Below, piece after piece: positions 45,476 to 53,125 of a DNA stretch of 64,000 nt. The DNA is taken from assembly GCF_001541925.1 (NCBI RefSeq), contig NZ_LQMW01000021.1, forward strand, positions 1-64,000, given 5' to 3'. The position numbers were made by a program, and so were the translations under genes. This stretch comes from Nitrosopumilus sp. Nsub. GTDB taxonomy: Archaea > Thermoproteota > Nitrososphaeria > Nitrososphaerales > Nitrosopumilaceae. The notes below the pieces were generated by a model. That model searched no databases, was not told the DNA's origin, and saw nothing but the letters and a program-made list of their open reading frames with translations. The first letter of the stretch is position 1; each line of letters begins with the position of its first letter.

Positions 45476-46501
45476 ATGAATTTTTTAAAAATTAATGGAG
45501 CTCATGGAGAAGGTGGGGGGCAAATTGTACGTTCAGCAATCACATTATCATGCATTACAAATCAACCAATTCATTTAGAAAATATCAGAAAGAATAGAAA
45601 AAATGGAGGACTAAAACCTCAACATCTTACAGCAATTAGAATTTTACAAAAAATTTCAAATGCAAAAGTAATTGGCGACACAGTTGGCTCAACAGAATTA
45701 AAATTTATTCCAGGAGAAATTAAAAATTTAGAATTAATTGAAGATGTAAAAACAGCTGGAAGTATTTCTTTAATTTTACAAGTTTTAATCCCCGTAGTCT
45801 CAATTTCACAAAAAAAACTAAATTTGCTAATCAAAGGAGGTACAGATGTTTTATGGAGTCCAACAATGAATTATACAAAATATGTACTCAAAGATGCATA
45901 TTCTAAAATGGGAATAAGATTTCAAATTGAAATAACAAAAAGGGGATATTATCCAAAAGGTCAAGGAATAATAAAACTAGAAGTAGAACCATCAAAAATA
46001 AAACCAATTAAATTATCTAAAAGAAAAAAACAGAAATTGAAATTGAAATGTACATTTTCAAAAATTCCAATACAAATTATTGAAGAAAAAATTAAAGAAA
46101 TTGAAGAAAAAATTAAAGAGCATAATTTTCAAATTGAAATTGAAATCAAAGAAGAAGAAGCAAGTGATTCTGGAGCTTCGGTACTAATTTACAGTCTTGA
46201 TGAAAATTCAATTATTGGGGTTGATGGATTATTTGATAAAAATACACAAAAATTTGATTTGGATATTGAAGAAATTTTAGATAATTCTTTGGGGGCAGAT
46301 AAAAATCTGGCAGATATGTTAGTAGTACCTGCAAGTTTAGGCTCAGGCAAAACAAAATTTGAAGTTAAGGAAATTACAAAGCATTTAGAAACAAATTTGT
46401 TTGTAACATCAAAAATTACCGGATGTAAGTATGGTATTGGAAAAATTTCAAATGGTTTTGAAGTAATAATTGAAGGAGTATCAAACACCAGCATCAAGTA
46501 A
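45476..46501 (+). CDS. rtcA: RNA 3'-terminal phosphate cyclase
   Basis: 341 residues. It converts RNA 3'-phosphates into 2',3'-cyclic phosphate through an AMP intermediate. Family features are NGAHGEGGGQIVRSAITLS at the start, RKNGGLKPQHLTA, GGTDVLWSPT, RGYYPKGQG and the nucleophile His303 in ITKHLETNLF. It is divergent from nadM by 61 bases and overlaps the convergent CopD-like gene by 21 bases. Confidence 0.95.
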   Translation: MNFLKINGAHGEGGGQIVRSAITLSCITNQPIHLENIRKNRKNGGLKPQHLTAIRILQKISNAKVIGDTVGSTELKFIPGEIKNLELIEDVKTAGSISLILQVLIPVVSISQKKLNLLIKGGTDVLWSPTMNYTKYVLKDAYSKMGIRFQIEITKRGYYPKGQGIIKLEVEPSKIKPIKLSKRKKQKLKLKCTFSKIPIQIIEEKIKEIEEKIKEHNFQIEIEIKEEEASDSGASVLIYSLDENSIIGVDGLFDKNTQKFDLDIEEILDNSLGADKNLADMLVVPASLGSGKTKFEVKEITKHLETNLFVTSKITGCKYGIGKISNGFEVIIEGVSNTSIK

Positions 46502-46978
46502 AGATGCAAAAAATAGAATTGCAAGTGAGAGAACCACAGTTATTTCACCAAGAATAATAATTTTTTTTCGTAATGTTTGAATTTCAGGTTCTGACATTTG
46601 ATTTGACATGATTTTTTCTTCAACATCTTTGCGAATCACTCTAACATGTACAGCATATGTAATAATTAATACAATAACAAGTATTATTTTAATAATTAAG
46701 AATTGACCATAACTTGTTTCAAAAAGAATATTGGGTTTACCTAAAATTAAATGTGAATTATACAAACCAGTTGCCATCATAATAATTAATGACGGTACAG
46801 CAATTTTGTTAAATCGTTTTCCAACTTTAATCATTATTTGCATTCTTTCTTGTATAGAATTAGTCATAGTTTTTAGAAGCGGTGAAAAAACAATTCCAAT
46901 AAAAAGTGAACCTCCAACCCATATTGCAGCACAAACAAGATGAATCCATGTAAGAATTGCATGTTCTATTGCAGCCAT
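46481..46978 (-). CDS. CopD-like membrane protein
   Basis: The 165-residue protein has four membrane helices. The first holds TWIHLVCAAIWVGGSLFIG, a motif of CopD copper-resistance proteins, with His12 and other polar residues inside the helix. Helix three contains ITYAVHVRVI. CopD proteins are tied to copper import or handling; ammonia oxidisers need much copper for their monooxygenase and redox proteins. The copper role is inferred. Confidence 0.8.
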   Translation of the reverse strand: MAAIEHAILTWIHLVCAAIWVGGSLFIGIVFSPLLKTMTNSIQERMQIMIKVGKRFNKIAVPSLIIMMATGLYNSHLILGKPNILFETSYGQFLIIKIILVIVLIITYAVHVRVIRKDVEEKIMSNQMSEPEIQTLRKKIIILGEITVVLSLAILFFASLLDAGV

Positions 46979-47041
46979 GTTTAACCAAATACTCTATCAA
47001 ATATTATGTATTTGGATCTTGACAACATTTTTTACTTGTAG

Positions 47042-47548
47042 ATGAAAAGTCAAACTAAGTTGGCATTACAAAGTAGACTAACAGTTTATGCAGCAATAGC
47101 TGGAGTTTTAGCTTTAATGGGAGGAATTGTATATTATGCAAGTTTAGATAATGAATCATTAAACCAAGTTGAAATACAATTAACAGATATCACATTAAGA
47201 GAATCTGGAGAAAATGAATCAAAATTTAACATTACATTTCTTGTAAAAAATCCTAGTGAGAAAACATTTACTGTTTCATCAATTGCATATGAATTATTTG
47301 GAGATGATCAACTATTAGGGTCTGGAGAATATTCTACAGAAGATATAGCTTTACCAGGAAGAGCAATTTTTTATGCAGGTTCTGAGGTTCCATTGAAAAG
47401 TACATTTGTTTTGAATAAAGTTGATGTTAGTTCAACGATTTATGAAGACATGACAAATAACAAAGTAACAAAATTTGTTGCTGAAGGCATCATCACCACT
47501 CAAACAACATGGAGTGTTGGTGAAAATGAATTCAGAACTGAAAAATAG
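47042..47548 (+). CDS. Membrane-anchored LEA14/WHy-like protein
   Basis: 168 residues with an anchor helix at about 14-30 and a beta domain that includes KFNITFLVKNPSEKTFTVSS. The pattern of an aliphatic strand followed by Asn-Pro resembles the protein encoded at 18295-18870, so the two may be paralogues. It converges on the tRNA-Val gene and is divergent from the CopD-like gene. Confidence 0.72.
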   Translation: MKSQTKLALQSRLTVYAAIAGVLALMGGIVYYASLDNESLNQVEIQLTDITLRESGENESKFNITFLVKNPSEKTFTVSSIAYELFGDDQLLGSGEYSTEDIALPGRAIFYAGSEVPLKSTFVLNKVDVSSTIYEDMTNNKVTKFVAEGIITTQTTWSVGENEFRTEK

Positions 47549-47554
47549 ATAAAA

Positions 47555-47629
47555 TGGGCCGGGAGAGATTTGAACTCTCGGTCACTGCCGTGTCGAGGCA
47601 GTATCATAACCAAACTAGACCACCGGCCC
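47555..47629 (-). tRNA. tRNA-Val (GAC anticodon)
   Basis: A complete cloverleaf on the minus strand: acceptor GGGCCGG with CCGGCCC, T stem GAGAG/CTCTC with loop TTCAAAT, anticodon stem CTGCC/GGCAG with loop TCGACAC. The anticodon reads GAC (Val). Position 33 of the loop is C and not the almost universal U. No intron is present. Confidence 0.93.
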
Positions 47630-47710
47630 TTTGAAGTTAAAATCAAGGTTCAGACATTATTAACGTTTAAAAAAAGAAAAGATGAATAAAAAGAGAAAAT
47701 AGGTATAAAC

Positions 47711-48415
47711 ATGAAAGAGGAATTTACTGATGAGGAAAAAAGAGGCTTTTACAAGGCAATTTATTCCAGAAGGGACGTAAGATCACATTTCATATCAAAA
47801 CCAATTGAAGATGAAAAATTATCAAAAATTCTTCATGCTGCACATCATGCACCATCAGTAGGATTTTCTCAACCATGGAATTTTATTTTAATTAAAGATC
47901 AAGAAACTAAAAAGAAAATCAAAGAGTCATTTGATGAGGAAAAAAGACGTTCTTCACAAATAGTTGAAGAACCCAAAAAATCAAAATACATATCCTTTAA
48001 GCTAGAAGGAATTTTAGAATCACCTGTTAATCTTTGTGTAACATATGACCCAACAAAATTTGGTCCATTTGTAATAGGTAGATCTAGTATTCCTGAAGCT
48101 GGACTATACAGTGTATGTTGTGCAATTCAAAATTTATGGTTGTCAGCAAGAACTGAAGGAGTCGGATTAGGCTGGGTAAGTATTTTATCAAACGAAACTC
48201 TAAAAGATACTCTCAAGTTACCAGAGCACGTAGTTCCTGTGGCATACTTGTGTTTAGGATATGTCAATGAATTTGCAGACAAACCAGATCTTGAAACTGC
48301 AAAATGGTTACCAAGATTAGATCTAAAAGATGTTGTATATTACGAAAATTGGGAAGATAAAGAAAATTCGGATTGGAAAGAAATTCAAGATTTGATTCAA
48401 ACTAATCTTGATTAG
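47711..48415 (+). CDS. bluB: 5,6-dimethylbenzimidazole synthase
   Basis: The 234-residue nitroreductase-fold protein makes the lower ligand of vitamin B12 from FMNH2 and oxygen. It carries the BluB pattern: YSRRDVRSHF, PSVGFSQPWNF and GRSSIPEAGLYSVCCAIQNL, followed by a Trp in WLSARTEGVGLGWVS. Thaumarchaeota are known to make true cobalamin with this base. The gene lies between two tRNA genes and not with other cobalamin genes; CobJ is encoded about 10 kb away. Confidence 0.93.
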   Translation: MKEEFTDEEKRGFYKAIYSRRDVRSHFISKPIEDEKLSKILHAAHHAPSVGFSQPWNFILIKDQETKKKIKESFDEEKRRSSQIVEEPKKSKYISFKLEGILESPVNLCVTYDPTKFGPFVIGRSSIPEAGLYSVCCAIQNLWLSARTEGVGLGWVSILSNETLKDTLKLPEHVVPVAYLCLGYVNEFADKPDLETAKWLPRLDLKDVVYYENWEDKENSDWKEIQDLIQTNLD

Positions 48416-48445
48416 GCTTAAATAATTTAGAAGGTTTTTTCTGCT

Positions 48446-48539
48446 GGGCTTGTAGCGCAGAGTCAAATTTGACGCGCAACATGGATAGCGCAGTAGCCTC
48501 CTAAGTTACAGGTCGAGGGATCGAAGCCCTCCAAGCCCG
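48446..48539 (+). tRNA. tRNA-Arg (CCU anticodon), intron-containing
   Basis: Acceptor GGGCTTG with CAAGCCC, T arm GAGGG/CCCTC, anticodon stem GTAGC/GTTAC with loop CTCCTAA give an Arg CCU tRNA. The D arm is 19 bases too long: GCGC is followed by AGAGTCAAATTTGAC and another GCGCAA before the loop core CATGGATA and final GCGC. Removing 19 bases gives a normal 75-base tRNA. Confidence 0.92.
48456..48474 (+). other. Predicted 19-nt intron in the D arm of tRNA-Arg(CCU)
   Basis: Because GCGCA occurs on both sides, the precise borders can slide by a few bases. A relaxed bulge-helix-bulge can be drawn: outer helix UUGU (48450-48453) with GCAA (48476-48479), inner helix CAGA (48458-48461) with UUUG (48468-48471). 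Cleavage in the bulges would remove 48456-48474. The insert also holds the palindrome GTCAAATTTGAC. Confidence 0.6.
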
Positions 48540-48590
48540 TTTAATTTTAAAAATTGCAGATATCAAATACAAAGAACATTAGTCAAAATT

Positions 48591-49118
48591 ATGAAAATGG
48601 TAGTCATTTCAGGTAGTCCAAGAAAAACTGCCAATACACAGATAATTATGAAGTATGTTAACGAGTATACAAAATCAAAAAATCCAGAGACAAAATTCAT
48701 CAGCCTTTCAGAAGGAGAAATTGAATGTTATAGAGGATGATGTAGAAAATAATGAAGCAACAAAGAATGCTGCAAAAGACATAATGGAAGCAGATATGTG
48801 TTGATTGGTTTGCCAATTTATAACTCGTTATTTAGCTCTGCATTAAAAAATCTCTTTGAATATGTTGATTATAAAAAAACTGAAGGTAAAATTGCAGGAA
48901 TGGTAATTTTAGCTGCTGGAAATATTGGTTTTGTTGATGTTCAAACAATGATTACATAATTGTTATCATACTTTCGAGTAATTACAAATCCAAATGCAGT
49001 ATATCTTACAACTGAAATATTTACAAATAATCAAATTTCAGATGAAGATATAAAAAGTAGATTAAAAGAAATGGTAGATGAAACATTACAACTTGCATCT
49101 AAATTAAAAAAAGAATAG
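48591..49118 (+). pseudogene. Decayed NADPH-dependent FMN reductase (flavodoxin fold)
   Basis: The first block (MVVISGSPRKTANTQIIMKY) has the flavin-binding SGSPRK loop of the FMN reductase family. The frame then meets TGA at 48738, and the similarity continues in the +1 frame (ENNEATKNAAKDIMEAD, about 48733-48797). It returns to the first frame near 48798 (VLIGLPIYNSLFSSALKNLF), with a TAA at 48957 and a normal stop at 49116. Two compensating frame breaks and an internal stop show loss of function. The protein would have been about 175 residues, cytoplasmic, reducing flavins or quinones. Confidence 0.85.
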
Positions 49119-49177
49119 AAATTAAAATTTATTCCAATATTGCAAAAGTCAAATACCATTCTTGTTAACTAAGTATA

Positions 49178-49297
49178 TTGAGTTTAAAAAAAGATCCAAC
49201 TGAATTATGTTCATGTAAATGTCATTATGGTGGAGCAGTAAGCTGTCCTAAATGTAAAGGAAATCACGGTATAATTACTTGCCACTGTAAAGATTAA
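49178..49297 (+). CDS. 39-residue Cys-rich (seven Cys) microprotein
   Basis: With a TTG start the frame gives a 39-residue product containing CSCKCHYGG, SCPKCKGNHG and TCHCKD. Cys11, 13, 15, 23, 26, 35 and 37 plus three His make a tight metal-binding set, like a small zinc ribbon or metallothionein-like fold. It ends with its stop codon overlapping the convergent gene by a few bases. The TTG start and small size leave coding uncertain, but the Cys spacing is unlikely by chance. Confidence 0.6.
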   Translation: MSLKKDPTELCSCKCHYGGAVSCPKCKGNHGIITCHCKD

Positions 49298-49299
49298 AA

Positions 49300-49767
49300 T
49301 TATTTTCTTTTAGATGATAAAGCCTTTAGATTTGCTAATTCAGCTTTTAGTGATTCAATTTGTACAAGTGTTTTGAGGTTAGAAATTTCTTGGTTTAGTC
49401 TTTCAATTTCATCATCTTTTAGTTCTACAGATGATTTTAATTCATCTAATTCTCCAGATAATTCGTTTTGAATTTGTTGAATTTGTGATAAGTTAATTTG
49501 TTTTGGAACTTCTACTTGAACAGTTTGTGAATTACTCAAGCTTTTTTTTTGGTGAACAACATGATCATGACCATGATTTGTTGCATAATCTACACTTTTT
49601 TGAGATATCCAACAAGTTAAAGCCAAAAACCATGTTATTGGAACTGCCATGATAAAGACGAAATTTAGAATTGGTGCATAATCATAGAATGGTGGCCAAA
49701 GTCCAGTTAATACTGCAGCAAATCCTGCTGTAATGATGGTTGCCATATGATTTTTCCAATATCCCAT
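49300..49767 (-). CDS. Two-helix membrane protein with C-terminal coiled coil
   Basis: 155 residues: two membrane helices at about 9-24 and 32-53 (NFVFIMAVPITWFLALTCW), a His-rich loop (NHGHDHVVHQKK) at 64-75, then a long coiled coil with Leu heptads from 92 to the end (NELSGELDELKSSVELKDDE). The His-rich stretch could hold metal. I do not recognise the family. Confidence 0.75.
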   Translation of the reverse strand: MGYWKNHMATIITAGFAAVLTGLWPPFYDYAPILNFVFIMAVPITWFLALTCWISQKSVDYATNHGHDHVVHQKKSLSNSQTVQVEVPKQINLSQIQQIQNELSGELDELKSSVELKDDEIERLNQEISNLKTLVQIESLKAELANLKALSSKRK

Positions 49768-49850
49768 ATTTTAATGCAAAAATTCATTCTTTATAATAGT
49801 AATGCTAGTTATCAGAAAATAAAAGAATTAAAAAGGAAAAGGAGTTGATT

Positions 49851-50081
49851 TTACTCTGATTCTTCAGGAGTACTAGAGATTTTAGGCATATCAGATTGTA
49901 AGATTTGGATCTTTTGTAATAATTCAGTTCTTAGATCTCTTGCAACCCTTCGTACTGTAGGTCTTGGAACACCGAGTTCATCAACTACTTTGGTATAGAT
50001 GTCTTGTTTGTCAGTAACTCCTTTATCTAAATAGGAATTAATTGCTTCTTTAATTATCGTGCTTTGGTTGGTACGACTCAA
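49851..50081 (-). CDS. Small helix-turn-helix DNA-binding protein
   Basis: The 76-residue protein has a helix-turn-helix in TKVVDELGVPRPTVRRVARD (about 30-50), preceded by IIKEAINSYLDKG. The unit is a typical small archaeal transcription regulator without a sensor domain. Its partner promoters are not evident; its own upstream region (50082-50300) shows no clear operator. Confidence 0.8.
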   Translation of the reverse strand: MSRTNQSTIIKEAINSYLDKGVTDKQDIYTKVVDELGVPRPTVRRVARDLRTELLQKIQILQSDMPKISSTPEESE

Positions 50082-50300
50082 TAGATCATATTTCTCATCG
50101 ATCTATATAACACTATAACTTGAAAATTTAGAAAAATTGGATATCAGAAATAATTTTCTCTAATAACAAAAAATAAAATCTTAATTTCTATTACAGTTAA
50201 TACAAAAACAATTTGTAATTTTTTTAAAAAAATCTAGTATAGAAAAAGTTCAGATGAATTATCAAAAAGACTTTTATGATAATTTAATTTCCTCAACTTT
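50082..50300. other. Intergenic region without a recognised gene
   Basis: 219 AT-rich bases between the HTH protein and cyclophilin starts. I see no open frame with support, no RNA-like fold and no clear repeat. TATA-like ATCTATATAACA (about 50100-50111) may serve the HTH gene on the minus strand. Confidence 0.4.
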
Positions 50301-50777
50301 ATGACAACTGCAAATATTGAAACTAACCATGGAAAAATTTCATTTGAATTATTACCAGACTTAGCTCCAGAAACTGTAAGAAATTTTGAAAAATTAGCTA
50401 AAGATGGATTTTATGATGGAACACTATTTCATAGAGTAATTCCTGGATTTATGATTCAAGGAGGAGACCCAAATACAAAAACTGACAATAAGGGTTCTTG
50501 GGGAATGGGCGGACCAGGGTATAATGTTAAAGCAGAATTTAGTTCAAGATCACATTTACGAGGAATTGTATCTATGGCAAGAGCACAAGATCCAGATAGT
50601 GCAGGCTCACAATTTTTCATTGTTACATCAGATAGTGCATTTTTAGATAGACAATACACAGTATTTGGTCAAGTCAAAGAAGGTATGGATGTGGCAGATA
50701 AAATTGTCAATATGGATAGAGATGGAAATGATTGTCCGCTAGAAAAAGTTGTAATGACAAAAATTACTTTAGAATAA
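50301..50777 (+). CDS. Cyclophilin-type peptidyl-prolyl isomerase
   Basis: 158 residues with the cyclophilin core: GTLFHRVIPGFMIQGGDPN (catalytic Arg), GPGYNVKAEF and SMARAQDPDSAGSQFFIV. It is the compact single-domain type. The downstream surface-protein gene begins with no gap, so the two may be co-transcribed. It has no signal peptide, so it acts in the cytoplasm. Confidence 0.96.
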   Translation: MTTANIETNHGKISFELLPDLAPETVRNFEKLAKDGFYDGTLFHRVIPGFMIQGGDPNTKTDNKGSWGMGGPGYNVKAEFSSRSHLRGIVSMARAQDPDSAGSQFFIVTSDSAFLDRQYTVFGQVKEGMDVADKIVNMDRDGNDCPLEKVVMTKITLE

Positions 50778-51683
50778 ATGAACACAAAAATAATTTCTGC
50801 AATCTTAATTTTTGGATTAATTACTGTAATTCCAACAGTTTATGGACAGTTAACAATTGGTTCTGAATTAAAGCAAGAATCAATTGAAGTAAAAATTAAC
50901 TTAGATGGAGAAATTGATGTTAGACATTTAATTAGTTCTTCAAAAATGCCCGGTTCGGTACCACTATTTACTGGTGACGTTTCAAATTTGATTGTAACAA
51001 ATGAGTTAGGGGAAAAAATAGAATCTGGAATTGGAAATGATGGACTTGGAAATGAATCCATACTTGTTTTACCATCAAAACTAACTACAATAATAGAATA
51101 CAATTTAGAAAATGCAAGTTTAGATGACAACTTATTTAGTACTGAAATTTCTTATCCAAAAAAATTTAGTGTTTTATTTGATGAATCAGTTGAATTGATT
51201 TTTGTGAATAATAATTTAATATTTTTAGATAATAAAAAAGGAATTTCAATTAATGGTGGAGGAATTGCAGAAATTGAATTTTATAATGATGAATCAAAAA
51301 TAATGAAAAAAGTTACATGGGAAGAAAATGAATTTGATGTAGAAATTATTACAAATTCAGAAATTCAATATTTTAATTTTAATCAACCAGAAAAAAGTAT
51401 TAGTTTTCAAGTAAATGATGAAAACGAATTCGTAACTATTTCAATGTCAGAAGAATTGTTAGGTGGCCCATATGTTATATTATTAGATGATGAAAAAATA
51501 AAATATTCAAAATTTGTTAGAGAAGGAAATATTGTTTCACTAAATTTAAAGCCTGAAACACCAGGCCAAATTACAATAGTCGGAACCACAGTGATTCCAG
51601 AATTTTCAATGTTTATTCCATTAATAATGGGATTTATGATAATTTTGACTGTTCCATTAATGAGAAAATTTACTCTCCGCTAG
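50778..51683 (+). CDS. Surface protein with variant PEFG-type C-terminal sorting tail
   Basis: 301 residues: signal peptide 1-23 (ISAILIFGLITVIPTVYG), a large beta-rich outside domain, and a C-terminal tail VIPEFSMFIPLIMGFMIILT followed by PLMRKF. The layout (PEF motif, hydrophobic helix, Arg/Lys end) is that of the PEFG-CTERM sorting signal described for Thaumarchaeota, with Ser in place of Gly. It would be processed by an archaeosortase-like enzyme not present in the window. The outer domain is not recognised. Confidence 0.78.
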   Translation: MNTKIISAILIFGLITVIPTVYGQLTIGSELKQESIEVKINLDGEIDVRHLISSSKMPGSVPLFTGDVSNLIVTNELGEKIESGIGNDGLGNESILVLPSKLTTIIEYNLENASLDDNLFSTEISYPKKFSVLFDESVELIFVNNNLIFLDNKKGISINGGGIAEIEFYNDESKIMKKVTWEENEFDVEIITNSEIQYFNFNQPEKSISFQVNDENEFVTISMSEELLGGPYVILLDDEKIKYSKFVREGNIVSLNLKPETPGQITIVGTTVIPEFSMFIPLIMGFMIILTVPLMRKFTLR

Positions 51684-51825
51684 AGCCACATGAACAAAAA
51701 CCATATTCATCTATTCTAACATCACAAATGAGACATTTTTCACCATATTCAACTTCCCATGGTTCTTTCCCAAAAAGTTTGAAATGATCATCTATTTCTA
51801 TTGGAACTTCACGTTTTTTATCCAA
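51670..51825 (-). CDS. 51-residue zinc-ribbon microprotein
   Basis: From a TTG at 51825 the product has 51 residues and ends with two Cys pairs, CLIC and CSC, plus DDHF upstream. The TTG is the only standard start in the frame before an upstream stop. It overlaps the end of the surface protein gene by 14 bases in the convergent sense. It faces the next zinc protein gene divergently across 48 bases. Cys spacing suggests a zinc ribbon. Confidence 0.5.
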   Translation of the reverse strand: MDKKREVPIEIDDHFKLFGKEPWEVEYGEKCLICDVRIDEYGFCSCGSSGE

Positions 51826-51873
51826 TGATTTGTATAGATATAGAAACTATACATACATTATCTGAGAAAAATC

Positions 51874-52065
51874 ATGAAAATGGAATGTGGTTGTCATTGT
51901 ATAAAGTGTAAAAGCACAAATCTAGAATCACATAAAATAGGAATTACTGAAAAAGATGGATATTTTGACATGCATCACACGTGTCAGGAATGTAATACAC
52001 ATTTTGATCATCTAGATGGTGAAATTTTTTCTAATTGTTCAAAATGCAACTATTCTTCTAATTAG
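51874..52065 (+). CDS. Cys-rich zinc-binding microprotein
   Basis: 63 residues with CGCHCIKC, then HHTCQEC, HFDH, and CSKC, enough ligands for two zinc sites. A CTATACATA element about 24 bases upstream of the ATG suggests a leaderless transcript. It is one of several Cys-rich small proteins in the window and is divergent from another. No family recognised. Confidence 0.65.
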   Translation: MKMECGCHCIKCKSTNLESHKIGITEKDGYFDMHHTCQECNTHFDHLDGEIFSNCSKCNYSSN

Positions 52066-52531
52066 ATAAAGGGATTGATTCAATTGAATAACGAATTTGG
52101 TTTTCAATTGAAATTTTAGTGAATTTTTTAGTTAAAGCCATTTTTGCTAATGCTTTTGAAACATCTAATATACTAGTAGCCCACCCATATTCTCTAAGTT
52201 GTTGAACAGTTTCACCAACTGATCGTGGTGAATCAAAAAATTTACTGGTTTCTAAAATTTTTAGTTTTGACAAAATTTCACTAGATTGAATATGCTTTGG
52301 TTCATTAAATTCTGGCTCAAATGTTTCTGCATCATCTAATGATTCCAAACCAGTATCATTATTAGTGGAAGTTTGTTTAAAATCAGATTCATATACAATT
52401 TTTGCTTGATTTTCTGGCATATATTGAGAAATATTATCAATTATTTCGCCTAATGTTTGATTATCAACGTAGAAATCTCTAGAATCAACTTCAATTTCGT
52501 TCTCACCTAGTTTAAGCTTTATTCGTGCCAA
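52058..52531 (-). CDS. Unknown soluble protein
   Basis: 157 residues. The N-terminal 50 form a small beta/alpha unit (MARIKLKLGENEIEVDSRDF). An acidic, Ser/Asn-rich linker follows (about 55-85), then a helical C-terminal domain (SVGETVQQLREYGWATSILD) that looks like a winged-helix or protein-binding module. It overlaps the convergent zinc protein gene by eight bases. No known function that I can name. Confidence 0.7.
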   Translation of the reverse strand: MARIKLKLGENEIEVDSRDFYVDNQTLGEIIDNISQYMPENQAKIVYESDFKQTSTNNDTGLESLDDAETFEPEFNEPKHIQSSEILSKLKILETSKFFDSPRSVGETVQQLREYGWATSILDVSKALAKMALTKKFTKISIENQIRYSIESIPLSN

Positions 52532-52664
52532 TGAGAATAATTGAGTTAATTTTGATTTATTGAGATAGCTCTAATGAGATTTAAGATTAAATCAAAAATT
52601 TTACACAAATAATTAGGAATTTTTACTAATTTTAAGTTAAAAGAAAATTTTTTGAGAATTTATC

Positions 52665-53108
52665 ATGACATCATTAAAGAAGAAAAGTGCAGTAATTGTA
52701 TTTTTCTTATTAGTTGGAATAATAGGATATTCATAAATTCAATCAGCATCACAAATATCTGTAAATCTTTCTGAAAATGAGATCATTAATGAAAATAAAA
52801 TAGAAACGAATTACAAAATTGAATTAGAATTTAAAAATCCATCATTGCTAACACTTCCAGCAGGTAACATAGAATTTTTTGTTTCTTATGACAATGAAGT
52901 TGTTGGAGAGGGTAAATTAGAATCTTTTACACTATATTCACTAAGTTCTAGTTTAGTTGAAGGCACATTTACAATAAAAAATATTTCAGATGAGTCTAAA
53001 TCTGTAAAGATTTCAGGAATTACAAAATATGATTTATTGATAACTTCAATTGATGTTTCATTTGATCATTATCCAAATGAAGAACAAACAAGGAAATTTA
53101 TACAATAA
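52665..53108 (+). pseudogene. Secreted LEA/WHy-like protein interrupted by an in-frame stop in the signal peptide
   Basis: The ATG at 52665 begins a good signal peptide (SAVIVFFLLVGIIGYS), then TAA occurs at codon 24 (52734-52736). The same frame continues for 123 more codons without another stop, encoding an outside beta domain (KNPSLLTLPAGNIEFFVSYD). The similarity in design to the LEA/WHy-like proteins elsewhere in the window suggests one gene broken by a single point mutation. A start after the stop would lack the signal peptide. Confidence 0.75.
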
Positions 53109-53125
53109 AAATTATTTTTTGATTA

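Noticed and set aside
45970-46190. Coding repeat in rtcA (lysine/glutamate-rich tandem stretch)
   Set aside because: The repeated EEKIKEIEEKIKE reflects a charged helix in an otherwise normal RtcA; length and motifs are intact.
48462-48474. Palindrome in tRNA-Arg as an integration site scar
   Set aside because: No integrase or repeated tRNA 3' end is nearby, and the insert is in the D arm; an intron explains it better.
48725-48760. TGA in the flavin reductase frame as a selenocysteine codon near CYRG
   Set aside because: The frame soon meets further stops, the similarity continues in another frame, and a TAA lies downstream. Decay explains all of it; no SECIS-like fold was evident.
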